Shown here: one piece after another, positions 9,119 to 16,553 of the stretch
How the letters are laid out: every line of letters begins with the position of its first letter
Numbering within the stretch: position 1 is the stretch's first letter
NCBI GenBank assembly: GCA_040388535.1
Contig: JAZKBR010000001.1
Location: forward strand, 207,764 to 271,763
Direction: 5' to 3'
Source of the DNA: Gemmatimonadota bacterium
Lineage (GTDB): Bacteria; Gemmatimonadota; Gemmatimonadetes; Gemmatimonadales; GWC2-71-9
Length of the DNA: 64,000 nt
Translations under genes and position numbers: made by a program
Notes under the pieces: generated by a model
The model's database searches: none
What the model was told of the DNA's origin: nothing
Seen by the model: only the letters and a program-made list of their open reading frames with translations

Positions 9119-10867
9119 ATGCGAGCGTTGCGTCGACTCCTCCCGTATTTCCGTCGCTACCCGAGGACCTATCTCGTCGGGTTTGCCTGCCTGCTCTGCT
9201 CCAATCTCTTCGCAACCCTCGGTCCGCGCTATGTCCAGCACGGCATCGATGCGGTCATCGCCGGCTCCACCACCAAGGTTCGCACTGCGGCCCTCTGGGT
9301 CATCGGCCTTGCCGCACTCGGAGGGGCGCTCCGCTTCGGGATGCGCCTGCTCCTGAATGGTGTGTCACGCCGAGTCGAGACGGACCTGCGCGACGACCTC
9401 TTTCGCCATCTGATGAGTCTGTCGGCGCCTTTCTACCAGCGGCATCCTGTCGGTGACCTGATGGCTCGCGCCACCAACGACCTGCTTGCACTGCGAATGG
9501 TCGCCGGTCCGGCCGTCATGTACCTGGTCGACACTACCGTCCGAACCGCGATGATCGTCCCGGCAATGCTTGCCATCTCGCCGTCCCTCACGCTCTGGGC
9601 TCTGCTGCCGACCCTGGGCCTGCCCCTGGCCATGGTGGTACTCGGCGGCGAAGTGCATCGCCGATCGATGGCCGTGCAGGATCACTTCGGCGACATCTCG
9701 GCATTCGTCCAGGAACATCTCGCCGGTATTCGAATCGTGCGGGCCTACGCCCAGGAGTCGGCGGAGAGCACCGTGTTCCACGGCCTCGACCGCGAATACA
9801 TTCGCCGCAACCTCGCCCTGGCGCGCGCCCAGGGCTTTTTCAATCCGCTGCTCGGGATGCTCGGCGGCATCGGTGCCGTGATCGCGCTGGTCCTCGGCGG
9901 TCAGGGCGTCCTCAGCGGGAAGATCTCGGTCGGCGGCTTCGTCGCCTTCGGAGTCTATCTCGCTACACTGGTGTGGCCGATGATCGCGCTCGGTTGGGCG
10001 ATCTCGCTGCTCCAGCGCGGCGATGCGGCTGCGTCCCGAATTGAAGCACTATTCGCGGTGACGCCCGACGTGACCTCCCCGACACAAGCGACGTTGCTTC
10101 CCGCAACCTCTGGGCCCCGCCGCGTCACCTTCGAGGGCGTCTGGTTTCGCTACCCGGGCGCCGAGGAAAGGGGCTGGGTGCTGCGGGATCTTTCGTTTGA
10201 TCTGCCGGCGGGCCAGGTGCTCGGAATCGTAGGGGCCACCGGCAGCGGCAAGTCCACGATCGGCGAATTGCTGGTGCGCAGCTATGATCCGGAGCGGGGT
10301 CGCATACTCCTCGATGACATCGATATTCGCTCCTTGACCCTCGCCGATCTGCGGGCCGCCATCGGCGCGGTGCCGCAAGAGACTTTCCTCTTTTCCGATA
10401 CTCTGCGCGGGAATGTCCTGCTAGGTGCGCCCGACGACGGTCGCCTCGACGCTGCAGCGGCCACTTCACAGCTCGCCGCGGCATTGCCGGATCTCCCCAA
10501 CGGTTGGGACACGATGCTGGGTGAGCGCGGCATCAATCTGTCGGGCGGTCAGCGGCAGCGGGCAGCGATTGCGCGTGCGCTGGTACGCGACCCCGCGGTG
10601 CTCGTGCTCGACGATGCGCTCAGTGCGGTCGATTCCCACACCGAGGCAGAGATACTCGCGGCGATGCGATCGGCGATCGTCGGCCGGACTGCGCTGATCA
10701 TTTCGCACCGCTTCTCGGCGGTGCGCGAGGCGGACCAGATCTTGGTACTCGCCGATGGCGTGATCGTCGAGCGCGGCACGCACCCGGAGCTGATGGCGCG
10801 CGGCGGCCGGTACGTCGGGCTGTTGGCCCGCGACGAACTCGAGGTGGCCGTCAGCGAGGAGGCCTAG
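9119..10867 (+). CDS. ABC exporter, fused membrane and ATPase domains
   Basis: Half-transporter of 582 aa: six membrane helices (residues about 15-310) followed by a nucleotide-binding domain (about 340-575). Motifs are Walker A GATGSGKST, Q-loop VPQETFLF, signature LSGGQRQR (from residue 474), Walker B VLVLDDALSAVD (Asp498) and H-loop ISHRFSA. The residue after Walker B is Asp499 rather than the usual catalytic Glu, a pattern known from one half of heterodimeric exporters such as BmrC and TM287. No second half lies next to it. The substrate cannot be told from sequence. TACATT ends six bases before the ATG, which could mean a leaderless transcript. Confidence 0.92.
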   Translation: MRALRRLLPYFRRYPRTYLVGFACLLCSNLFATLGPRYVQHGIDAVIAGSTTKVRTAALWVIGLAALGGALRFGMRLLLNGVSRRVETDLRDDLFRHLMSLSAPFYQRHPVGDLMARATNDLLALRMVAGPAVMYLVDTTVRTAMIVPAMLAISPSLTLWALLPTLGLPLAMVVLGGEVHRRSMAVQDHFGDISAFVQEHLAGIRIVRAYAQESAESTVFHGLDREYIRRNLALARAQGFFNPLLGMLGGIGAVIALVLGGQGVLSGKISVGGFVAFGVYLATLVWPMIALGWAISLLQRGDAAASRIEALFAVTPDVTSPTQATLLPATSGPRRVTFEGVWFRYPGAEERGWVLRDLSFDLPAGQVLGIVGATGSGKSTIGELLVRSYDPERGRILLDDIDIRSLTLADLRAAIGAVPQETFLFSDTLRGNVLLGAPDDGRLDAAAATSQLAAALPDLPNGWDTMLGERGINLSGGQRQRAAIARALVRDPAVLVLDDALSAVDSHTEAEILAAMRSAIVGRTALIISHRFSAVREADQILVLADGVIVERGTHPELMARGGRYVGLLARDELEVAVSEEA

Positions 10868-10876
10868 CGGGCCGAC

Positions 10877-11605
10877 TCAGACGCGCTCGAGGATCCAGGC
10901 GGGGGTGATGGACTGCAGCGCTGCTGCGAGCCGAGAGAGCTGCCCGCTCACGAGAAGAATTCCCACGATCACCAGCACGACGCCGCTCACGCGTTGCACC
11001 CACGGCATCCACCTGCGGAACTTGACGAACCAGGTCCGGAAGGAGTCGAGGGCAAAGGCGGCGAGGAGGAAGGGCACGGCGAGTCCGGCGGAGTAGGCCG
11101 CGAGCAGCGCCACGCCGCGCGAAACACTGGCACTGGCACTCGCGAGTCCGAGAATGCCGCCAAGGATCGGCCCGAGACACGGCGTCCAGCCGGCCGCGAA
11201 CGCCATCCCTACCAGCAACGAGCCGAGGAATCCCATCGGCTTCCGGTCGATGTGCATCCGCTGATCGCGATCGAGCAGCCCGACCCGGATGAGCCCCATG
11301 CTGTAGAGCCCGAAGAGAATCAGCATCACGCCGCCCACGCGCGCGATCCATTCGCGATGGTACTTGAGCGTGGCGCCGAGCGCGGTTGCCCCGGCTCCGA
11401 GTGCAATGAACACGAGGGAGAAACCGACGACGAAACAGAGCGCATGCAGCACGGCCCAGTGCCGCTTGTCGCTCATTTCGTCCAGGGTCATGCCGGTGAG
11501 GAACCCGATGTAGCTCGGCACCAGCGGCAGAACGCAGGGCGAGAGGAAGGAGAGCAGCCCTGCCACGAATGCCACGGCCGGTCCGAGGGTCGCTTCACCG
11601 GTCAT
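10877..11605 (-). CDS. ccdA: Cytochrome c biogenesis / thiol-disulfide membrane protein CcdA
   Basis: Integral membrane protein of 242 aa with about six helices, of the CcdA/DsbD-beta family. It carries electrons from cytoplasmic thioredoxin across the membrane for periplasmic thiol reduction. The two conserved redox Cys are in FLSPCVLPLVPSY (helix 1) and GWTPCLGPIL (helix 4). Its ATG overlaps the stop of the Fur-family gene as ATGA. The downstream gene is convergent and ends 10 bases away, leaving no room for a separate terminator. Confidence 0.94.
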   Translation of the reverse strand: MTGEATLGPAVAFVAGLLSFLSPCVLPLVPSYIGFLTGMTLDEMSDKRHWAVLHALCFVVGFSLVFIALGAGATALGATLKYHREWIARVGGVMLILFGLYSMGLIRVGLLDRDQRMHIDRKPMGFLGSLLVGMAFAAGWTPCLGPILGGILGLASASASVSRGVALLAAYSAGLAVPFLLAAFALDSFRTWFVKFRRWMPWVQRVSGVVLVIVGILLVSGQLSRLAAALQSITPAWILERV

Positions 11606-12093
11606 CGAGTGCGTCCTGCGCGGGCCAGCGCGCCGTAGTCTGCTTCACGACAGGCGCGACAGAGGCCGTGTACCTCGACGCGATGCCGCTGATATTGAAA
11701 GCCATGTTCGTCGGCAACAATGGGGAGGATTCGCTCGAATCGCTCGGTCGAAAATTCGGTCACGCCGCTGCAGCGTCCGCAGATGAGATGGCCGTGCTGG
11801 CCGCCGCCGGCCGTGGCTTCGTAGCGCTTGAACCCTTCACCAAAATCGTGCGAGCGCACCAGGCCGCTCTGCAGCAGCACCTCGAGGGAGCGATAGATCG
11901 TGGCGGTACCCACCCGGAGTTGCTGGTCCTGCAGGAGTCGCTGAATCTCCTCGACCGACAGGTGCGCCGTACTGTCGAAGATGGTCCGCGCCACGAGATC
12001 GCGCTGGCGGGTGACCGGCAGATGGCGGTCCCGCAGCCACCGGCGGAACCGCTCCAGCAATTCCCGGCGCGAGGCCTCATTCTCCGGTTTCAT
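11602..12093 (-). CDS. Fur-family metal-responsive transcriptional regulator
   Basis: Winged-helix repressor of 163 aa. The N-terminal DNA-binding part includes LPVTRQRDLV, HLSVEEI and the recognition region RVGTATIYRSLEVL. The dimerisation domain has HGHLICGRC and HGLCRAC, the two CxxC pairs of the structural zinc site, and metal-site residues RYE and HRVEVH. Fur, Zur and PerR cannot be separated reliably by eye. The start is ATG 12093; the frame continues upstream into the preceding gene. It overlaps that gene by 17 bases and is coupled to ccdA downstream. Confidence 0.92.
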   Translation of the reverse strand: MKPENEASRRELLERFRRWLRDRHLPVTRQRDLVARTIFDSTAHLSVEEIQRLLQDQQLRVGTATIYRSLEVLLQSGLVRSHDFGEGFKRYEATAGGGQHGHLICGRCSGVTEFSTERFERILPIVADEHGFQYQRHRVEVHGLCRACREADYGALARAGRTR

Positions 12094-12490
12094 CCACCTC
12101 GACCGCGACCGGTGCGACCACCGGCGGGAACCAGAGTGCCACGTCGACCGGTGTCGGCGGATCTTCATCGTCGGCGCGGACCGGCACGAGTGCGAGCAGT
12201 TCGTGGAGCGCGTCGAGTGGACCGCTGCCGACTTCTTCAAGGTGCGCCTCGAATCCGCCGCGCTGCTTCCCCTTGATGGTCGCCACGTAGCGCGCGGTGT
12301 GAATGATGCGCCGGTCGCCATCGATCGTGCTGAGAACGGCGGTGCCGAATTCACGATAGTCGCGCCGCAATACGCGGAAGACCCAGACGCCATCGATCGC
12401 ATCGACCGCGAGTCGCCCGGTGAGCCAGAGCGCGAGCCGCTCCCAGTGCGCCCCCTCCCCGGGGCCCGTCGGGGTCAACGAGGAGAGCAT
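12077..12490 (-). CDS. Conserved hypothetical protein
   Basis: Predicted soluble protein of 137 aa, not recognised. It starts MLSSLTPTGPGEGAHWERLA and contains an alternating beta pattern (DGVWVFRVLRRDYREFGTAVL, then RRIIHTARYVATIKGKQRGG) and an acidic, Pro-rich C-terminus. There is no signal peptide, membrane segment or Cys motif. Its start lies 16 bases inside the ornithine cyclodeaminase-like gene and its end overlaps the Fur-family gene by 17 bases, so it is part of one tightly packed transcript. The codon pattern and overlap on both sides support a real gene. Confidence 0.7.
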   Translation of the reverse strand: MLSSLTPTGPGEGAHWERLALWLTGRLAVDAIDGVWVFRVLRRDYREFGTAVLSTIDGDRRIIHTARYVATIKGKQRGGFEAHLEEVGSGPLDALHELLALVPVRADDEDPPTPVDVALWFPPVVAPVAVEVDETGE

Positions 12491-13554
12491 TGTTCGACGT
12501 AGCTGCGGAGCACGTGCATGAAGTCCTGCGCGTTGGTAACGACCCCGAAGGCCTGATGGGTACCACGATCCCGCAATTTGTTCACGACAAACTCCGTCTG
12601 GTCGACACAGATGGTCATCAATGGCTCGGGGTGGCCGTCGATGGTATGCGTATGAAATGCCGGCAGCATGTTGCCGACCGCGATTGCGTGCAGCGCCGTG
12701 GCAATGAAGACGGCGCCAGTGGCTCTGACGGTGTGCGCCCGCATCGCGTCCTGCGCCATCAGGGCATCCGTGATCACTCCCGGGAGCGGGCCGTCGTCGC
12801 GGATCGAGCCGGCGAGCACATAGGGTACCCCATGGGTCACCAGCGCGTGCATGATACCCGCTCCAACCAGCCCGGTCGACACCGCCTGTTCGATCGAGCC
12901 GAGGGTGCGCACGGCATTGATCGCCCGCATGTGCGTGCCGTGGCCGCCGGCGGTGGGGCGGCCGCTGTTGTCCATGCCGAGCGTGGTGCCGAAGATCGCC
13001 GCCTCGATATCGTGCACGGCGACGGCGTTCCCGGCGAGGACCGCCTGCACGAAGCCCTGCCGGATGAACCATTCGAAATCGGATCGCGCGCGAGAATGTA
13101 CCAGGGCTGGTCCGGCCACCCAGACGACGTAGCCGCCGCCGTCGCGCTCGGCCACCAGCCGAGCCGCCAGGTCCTCATAGTTCACCGGACGTTCGCGCGA
13201 GACCTCGGTGCTCATGAAGCCGAACTCGTTGGCGCCCCGGGCGCCGCGGAGGAATCCCTCGGTGTGGACCACCACGCCATCGCTGCCGTGCTCATCGATG
13301 CCGACGAGCACCAGATCGCCCCGCGCTACCAGGCGCGGCTCCAGCGTCTCTACCGTCGCGCCGCGCCGCACGAGGCAGCAATCCATTCGGGGTCGGGTCG
13401 GTGCGACCCACCCGGACTCGAGCTGGACGTAGGTCGGCAGGTTGGACGTCGGGAAAAACTGCTCCGGGAGGACGCCCGGCGCAGGCGCGGCCGTGAAGCG
13501 CGCCAGGGGCGCGCCGGCAAACGGGGGCAGGGTCACATCGGGGAGCCAAGTCAT
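12475..13554 (-). CDS. Ornithine cyclodeaminase-like protein (LOR/SDH, TIGR00300 family)
   Basis: This 359-aa protein matches the TIGR00300 LOR/SDH-type family, known from archaeal ornithine cyclodeaminase and the C-terminal part of cyanobacterial ArgZ/AgrE, which converts ornithine to proline plus ammonia. Characteristic stretches are NEFGFMSTEVSRERP, GPALVHSRAR, LAGNAVAVHDIEAAIFGT, GHGTHMRAIN and VLAGSIRDDGPLPGVITDA. The NAD site is expected in the central Gly-rich part. The arginine dihydrolase domain of ArgZ is absent. The specific reaction is inferred from family members. It is the first gene of an operon with a hypothetical gene, the Fur-family gene and ccdA. Confidence 0.85.
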   Translation of the reverse strand: MTWLPDVTLPPFAGAPLARFTAAPAPGVLPEQFFPTSNLPTYVQLESGWVAPTRPRMDCCLVRRGATVETLEPRLVARGDLVLVGIDEHGSDGVVVHTEGFLRGARGANEFGFMSTEVSRERPVNYEDLAARLVAERDGGGYVVWVAGPALVHSRARSDFEWFIRQGFVQAVLAGNAVAVHDIEAAIFGTTLGMDNSGRPTAGGHGTHMRAINAVRTLGSIEQAVSTGLVGAGIMHALVTHGVPYVLAGSIRDDGPLPGVITDALMAQDAMRAHTVRATGAVFIATALHAIAVGNMLPAFHTHTIDGHPEPLMTICVDQTEFVVNKLRDRGTHQAFGVVTNAQDFMHVLRSYVEQCSPR

Positions 13555-13627
13555 CGGGCCAAAGCTAGGCCGCTCGTGGGAGGTGGGACAAGGCAACTGG
13601 CGGCCAGCGATCGTGGCCCGGGCGGTG

Positions 13628-13633
13628 TATGAT
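13628..13633 (+). promoter_or_regulatory. Candidate -10 box of the TonB receptor gene
   Basis: TATGAT lies five bases before the ATG at 13639, where a start site would fall on or next to the initiation codon. There is no good -35 at 16-18 bases (that region reads CAGCGA). The reading is tentative. Confidence 0.3.
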
Positions 13634-13638
13634 CGTTG

Positions 13639-15720
13639 ATGCCGCTCGCCATGCGCACTGTGCTGCTGCTGATCGCCGCCTTCCCCGCTACTCTCCTGGC
13701 CCAGGGTGCGGACACCGCCCGACGGCTGACCGAGCTCACGGTCACCGTCACCCGGACCCCTGAGGCGCTCAGCCGGCTCGGCGCCTCGGTCACGGTACTC
13801 GACAGCGCCGCGCTGCGACGCGGCCGGATTGCCCCTGGACTCGACGAGGCACTCGCCTTTGTTCCAGGGCTCATCACCGGCAATCGGTGGAATTACTCGG
13901 TGGATCAACGCCTGACCATCCGCGGTTTCGGTGCGCGCGCCAATTTCGGCGTTCGCGGGATCAAGGTGATTCTCGACGGCGTACCGCAGACCCTCCCTGA
14001 TGGCCAGAGTACCCTCACCAACCTCGATCTCAGTCAGGTCACCCGCGTCGAGGTGCTGCGCGGCGCGGCTTCGGCACTCTACGGCAACGCGTCGGGCGGT
14101 GTGCTCACCTTCCGTTCGAGCATCGTACCAGCGGCACCGTGGCACCTCGAGGGGCGAGCGGAGGGTGGCAGCTTCGGGAGCGCCAAGGCGCAGCTTGTCG
14201 CTGCGGCCCGGCTCGGCAACCTCGGCGTCACGGCGACCGGCTCCCGGTTCACGACCGATGGCTTCCGACAGCACAGTCGCGCCGAGCAGCAACGGTATTC
14301 ACTCGGTGCCGACTGGTTTGCGAGCGGAACGACCACACTTTCCTTCCGACTCGCTGCGGCGAACGACCCGCGTGCCGAAAACCCCGGGGCACTTACCGAG
14401 GGCGAGCTCGCTGCCCGACGCGACTCCGCCGCTGCGAGCAATATCCTGCGCGGCGCGGATAAGGAGGTGAAGCAGACTCAGGGTTCCCTGGGTATCCACC
14501 ACGAGAACGGACACTGGCAGGTGGACGCGACGACCTGGACTGTCGGGCGCGATCTCGAGAATCCCCTCGCGACGCCCCCGCCTGCCCCGGTCACGTCCAC
14601 GAGCGGCACCTATGTCAGCATTGATCGACGCGTCTGGGGCGGCCGGGCCTCTGCGACCGTAGATCTTGGCGGGCCGCGACTGACCACCGGACTCGACCTG
14701 CAGACGTTGCGCGATGACCGAATCAATCAGCGATCGGCAGCCGGCGTCCCGACCGGGGTGAAGCTGCTCGATCAGCGGGAGCGAGTCACCGAATTCGGAC
14801 CGTTCGCACAACTACTCTGGCCAGTGGAGCGCCGAGTGGTGCTCCGTGCAGGCGTCCGCCATGATGCATCCCGCTTTCAGGTGAACGACGCGTTTCTCGC
14901 CGACGGCGACGCCAGCGGGCGTCGGACGCTCGCGTCGTGGAGCGGAAACATCGGCGTCAGCCTGGAGTGGTCGCGCCACTTCACCGCCTGGACCAGCGTG
15001 GCCACCACCTTCGAGACTCCGACCACGACCGAACTCGCGAATCGACCGGCAGGCGATGGCGGATTCAATCCCGACCTTGACCCGCAGCGCAGCGTCAGCG
15101 AGGAGGTCGGCATTCGTGGCGACCATCATCGGCTGCGCTTCGAGATCGCGCTCTTTCGCACGACCACCCACGACGCAATCGTGCCGTGGCGAGAAGTTGG
15201 CGGCCGGAGCTATTTCCGCAACGCGGGCGCCACGCGGACCAGCGGCGCCGAAGCGAGCGGCACACTCACGCTCCGCTCAGGGCTCTCGCTGTTCGGCACC
15301 TGGACGTGGACCCATGCGGTCTTCACGAACTACCGCGTGCAGGATGGTGCCTCCGTCGATACCCTGGATGGGCACCGACTCGCCGGGCTGCCCCCGCACG
15401 TCGTACGTCTCGGGCTGCGAGGAAATGTCGGCAGGGGAATGACCATCGACCTCGACCATGCCTTCACGGCGGCACAATTCGCCGACGACGAGAATTTGCT
15501 GAAGGTGAGCGGATGGGGCGGTGGCGTCACGGGTGCCCGGCTGGCGTGGCACCGCGCCTCGGTCGAACCGAGCGTCGAGCCGTTCATCGCGATTACGAAT
15601 CTCTTTGATCGACGCTATGTCGGTTCGGTGACGCTCAACGGCGCCGGCGGCCGAGTGATGGAGCCCGCCGCCGGTCGCGCGATCTATGCGGGGCTTACCG
15701 TTGGAGTGAGCGGCAAGTAG
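13639..15720 (+). CDS. TonB-dependent outer-membrane receptor
   Basis: Outer-membrane beta-barrel receptor of 693 aa for energised uptake of a chelate or similar ligand. Signal peptide RTVLLLIAAFPATLLAQG; TonB-box-like TELTVTVTRTPEAL; plug domain (about residues 50-160) with QRLTIRGFGARANFGVRG, LDGVPQTLPDGQ and VEVLRGAASALYGNASGG. The rest is barrel strands up to YAGLTVGVSGK. The first ATG (13639) and one four codons later (13651) are both possible. The substrate is not readable. The divergent operon contains a Fur-family gene, which makes a metal-related ligand plausible but not shown. A long inverted repeat follows the stop. Confidence 0.93.
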   Translation: MPLAMRTVLLLIAAFPATLLAQGADTARRLTELTVTVTRTPEALSRLGASVTVLDSAALRRGRIAPGLDEALAFVPGLITGNRWNYSVDQRLTIRGFGARANFGVRGIKVILDGVPQTLPDGQSTLTNLDLSQVTRVEVLRGAASALYGNASGGVLTFRSSIVPAAPWHLEGRAEGGSFGSAKAQLVAAARLGNLGVTATGSRFTTDGFRQHSRAEQQRYSLGADWFASGTTTLSFRLAAANDPRAENPGALTEGELAARRDSAAASNILRGADKEVKQTQGSLGIHHENGHWQVDATTWTVGRDLENPLATPPPAPVTSTSGTYVSIDRRVWGGRASATVDLGGPRLTTGLDLQTLRDDRINQRSAAGVPTGVKLLDQRERVTEFGPFAQLLWPVERRVVLRAGVRHDASRFQVNDAFLADGDASGRRTLASWSGNIGVSLEWSRHFTAWTSVATTFETPTTTELANRPAGDGGFNPDLDPQRSVSEEVGIRGDHHRLRFEIALFRTTTHDAIVPWREVGGRSYFRNAGATRTSGAEASGTLTLRSGLSLFGTWTWTHAVFTNYRVQDGASVDTLDGHRLAGLPPHVVRLGLRGNVGRGMTIDLDHAFTAAQFADDENLLKVSGWGGGVTGARLAWHRASVEPSVEPFIAITNLFDRRYVGSVTLNGAGGRVMEPAAGRAIYAGLTVGVSGK

Positions 15721-15723
15721 AAG

Positions 15724-15847
15724 CTAGAGACGAGTGACTAGAGACTAGAGATTGGAGAAAAGCCAATCGAGAGGAGAGACCAGGAAGGGCAGTGGCCCTC
15801 TCTAGTCGCTAGTCTTTAGTCTCTAGTCTCTAGTCACTCGTCTCTAG
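15724..15847. repeat. Heptad-unit inverted repeat A (28-bp perfect stem)
   Basis: Arms 15724-15751 and 15820-15847 are perfect reverse complements over 28 bases, with a 68-base loop. Each arm is a run of 7-nt units of the type GAGACTA with small variations. It fills the gap between two convergent 3' ends, the TonB receptor and the aquaporin, so it could end transcription from both sides. Confidence 0.9.
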
Positions 15848-15852
15848 TCTCT

Positions 15853-16485
15853 CTAGTCCCTCTCCTGCACCCCAAACACCACCGCCGCGAGCACGCCCCC
15901 CACCAGCGGCCCGACGATGTACAGCCAGAGCTGATCGAACGATCCGCTGCCCAGCGTGGCGTTGATGAGCGTCGGACCAATGCCCACCGCAGGATTGAAC
16001 GCGCCACCTGAAATCGGCCCGCCAGCGAAGGCACCGGCCGTCACGGTCAGGCCGATTGCGACCCCATAGTACGAGTTGCCGCTGGTCGCCTTGTGGGTTG
16101 CCACGTTCAGCACCACCAGAGCGAGTGCGAAGGTGAAGAGCACTTCGATCAGCAAGGCAGACATCACCGAGACACCATCTCCCATCGCGGGGGCAAAGGT
16201 TTTCCCGACGATGAGGTGCACCGCCGCGGCGGCAGCCGTACTTCCGAGCAGCTGCGCGACGACGTACGGCACGAAGTCGGCATTCGGCAGCTTCCCGCGC
16301 AAGACCATCGCCAGCGACACGGCCGGGTTGTAGTGTGCGCCCGAGATGTGGCCACCCATGTAGACCATGACCACCAGCGCGGCGCCGATCGCGATTGGCG
16401 CAAAGGGCGAGCCGGCCGTGACGGTGAGGCCGATGGTGAAGACAAGGAAGAACGTCCCGATGAACTCGGTGAGGAGCTTCTTCAT
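15853..16485 (-). CDS. MIP-family aquaporin / aquaglyceroporin
   Basis: Six-helix channel protein of 210 aa. The two half-helix signatures are HYNPAVSLAMV (first NPA) and AFNPAVGIGP (second NPA). It starts MKKLLTEFIGTFFLVFTIGL, typical of short bacterial aquaporins. The selectivity-filter position before the second NPA reads GGAFNPAVG, without the Arg that usually follows NPA in water-specific channels, so water versus glycerol selectivity is uncertain. ATG 16485 is preceded by GGAGG. The frame is open further upstream, but that part overlaps priA. Confidence 0.93.
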   Translation of the reverse strand: MKKLLTEFIGTFFLVFTIGLTVTAGSPFAPIAIGAALVVMVYMGGHISGAHYNPAVSLAMVLRGKLPNADFVPYVVAQLLGSTAAAAAVHLIVGKTFAPAMGDGVSVMSALLIEVLFTFALALVVLNVATHKATSGNSYYGVAIGLTVTAGAFAGGPISGGAFNPAVGIGPTLINATLGSGSFDQLWLYIVGPLVGGVLAAVVFGVQERD

Positions 16486-16553
16486 GGAGCCTCCGTTGGG
16501 AAGGAATTGACGACGGCGATAAACTAGCGCCCGCGTGTCACGAACGCGACCGG

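Noticed and set aside
15724-15847. Repeat A as a CRISPR array or transposon end
   Set aside because: No regular spacers of 30-40 bases, no transposase and no target duplication; the arms are complementary 7-nt unit runs.
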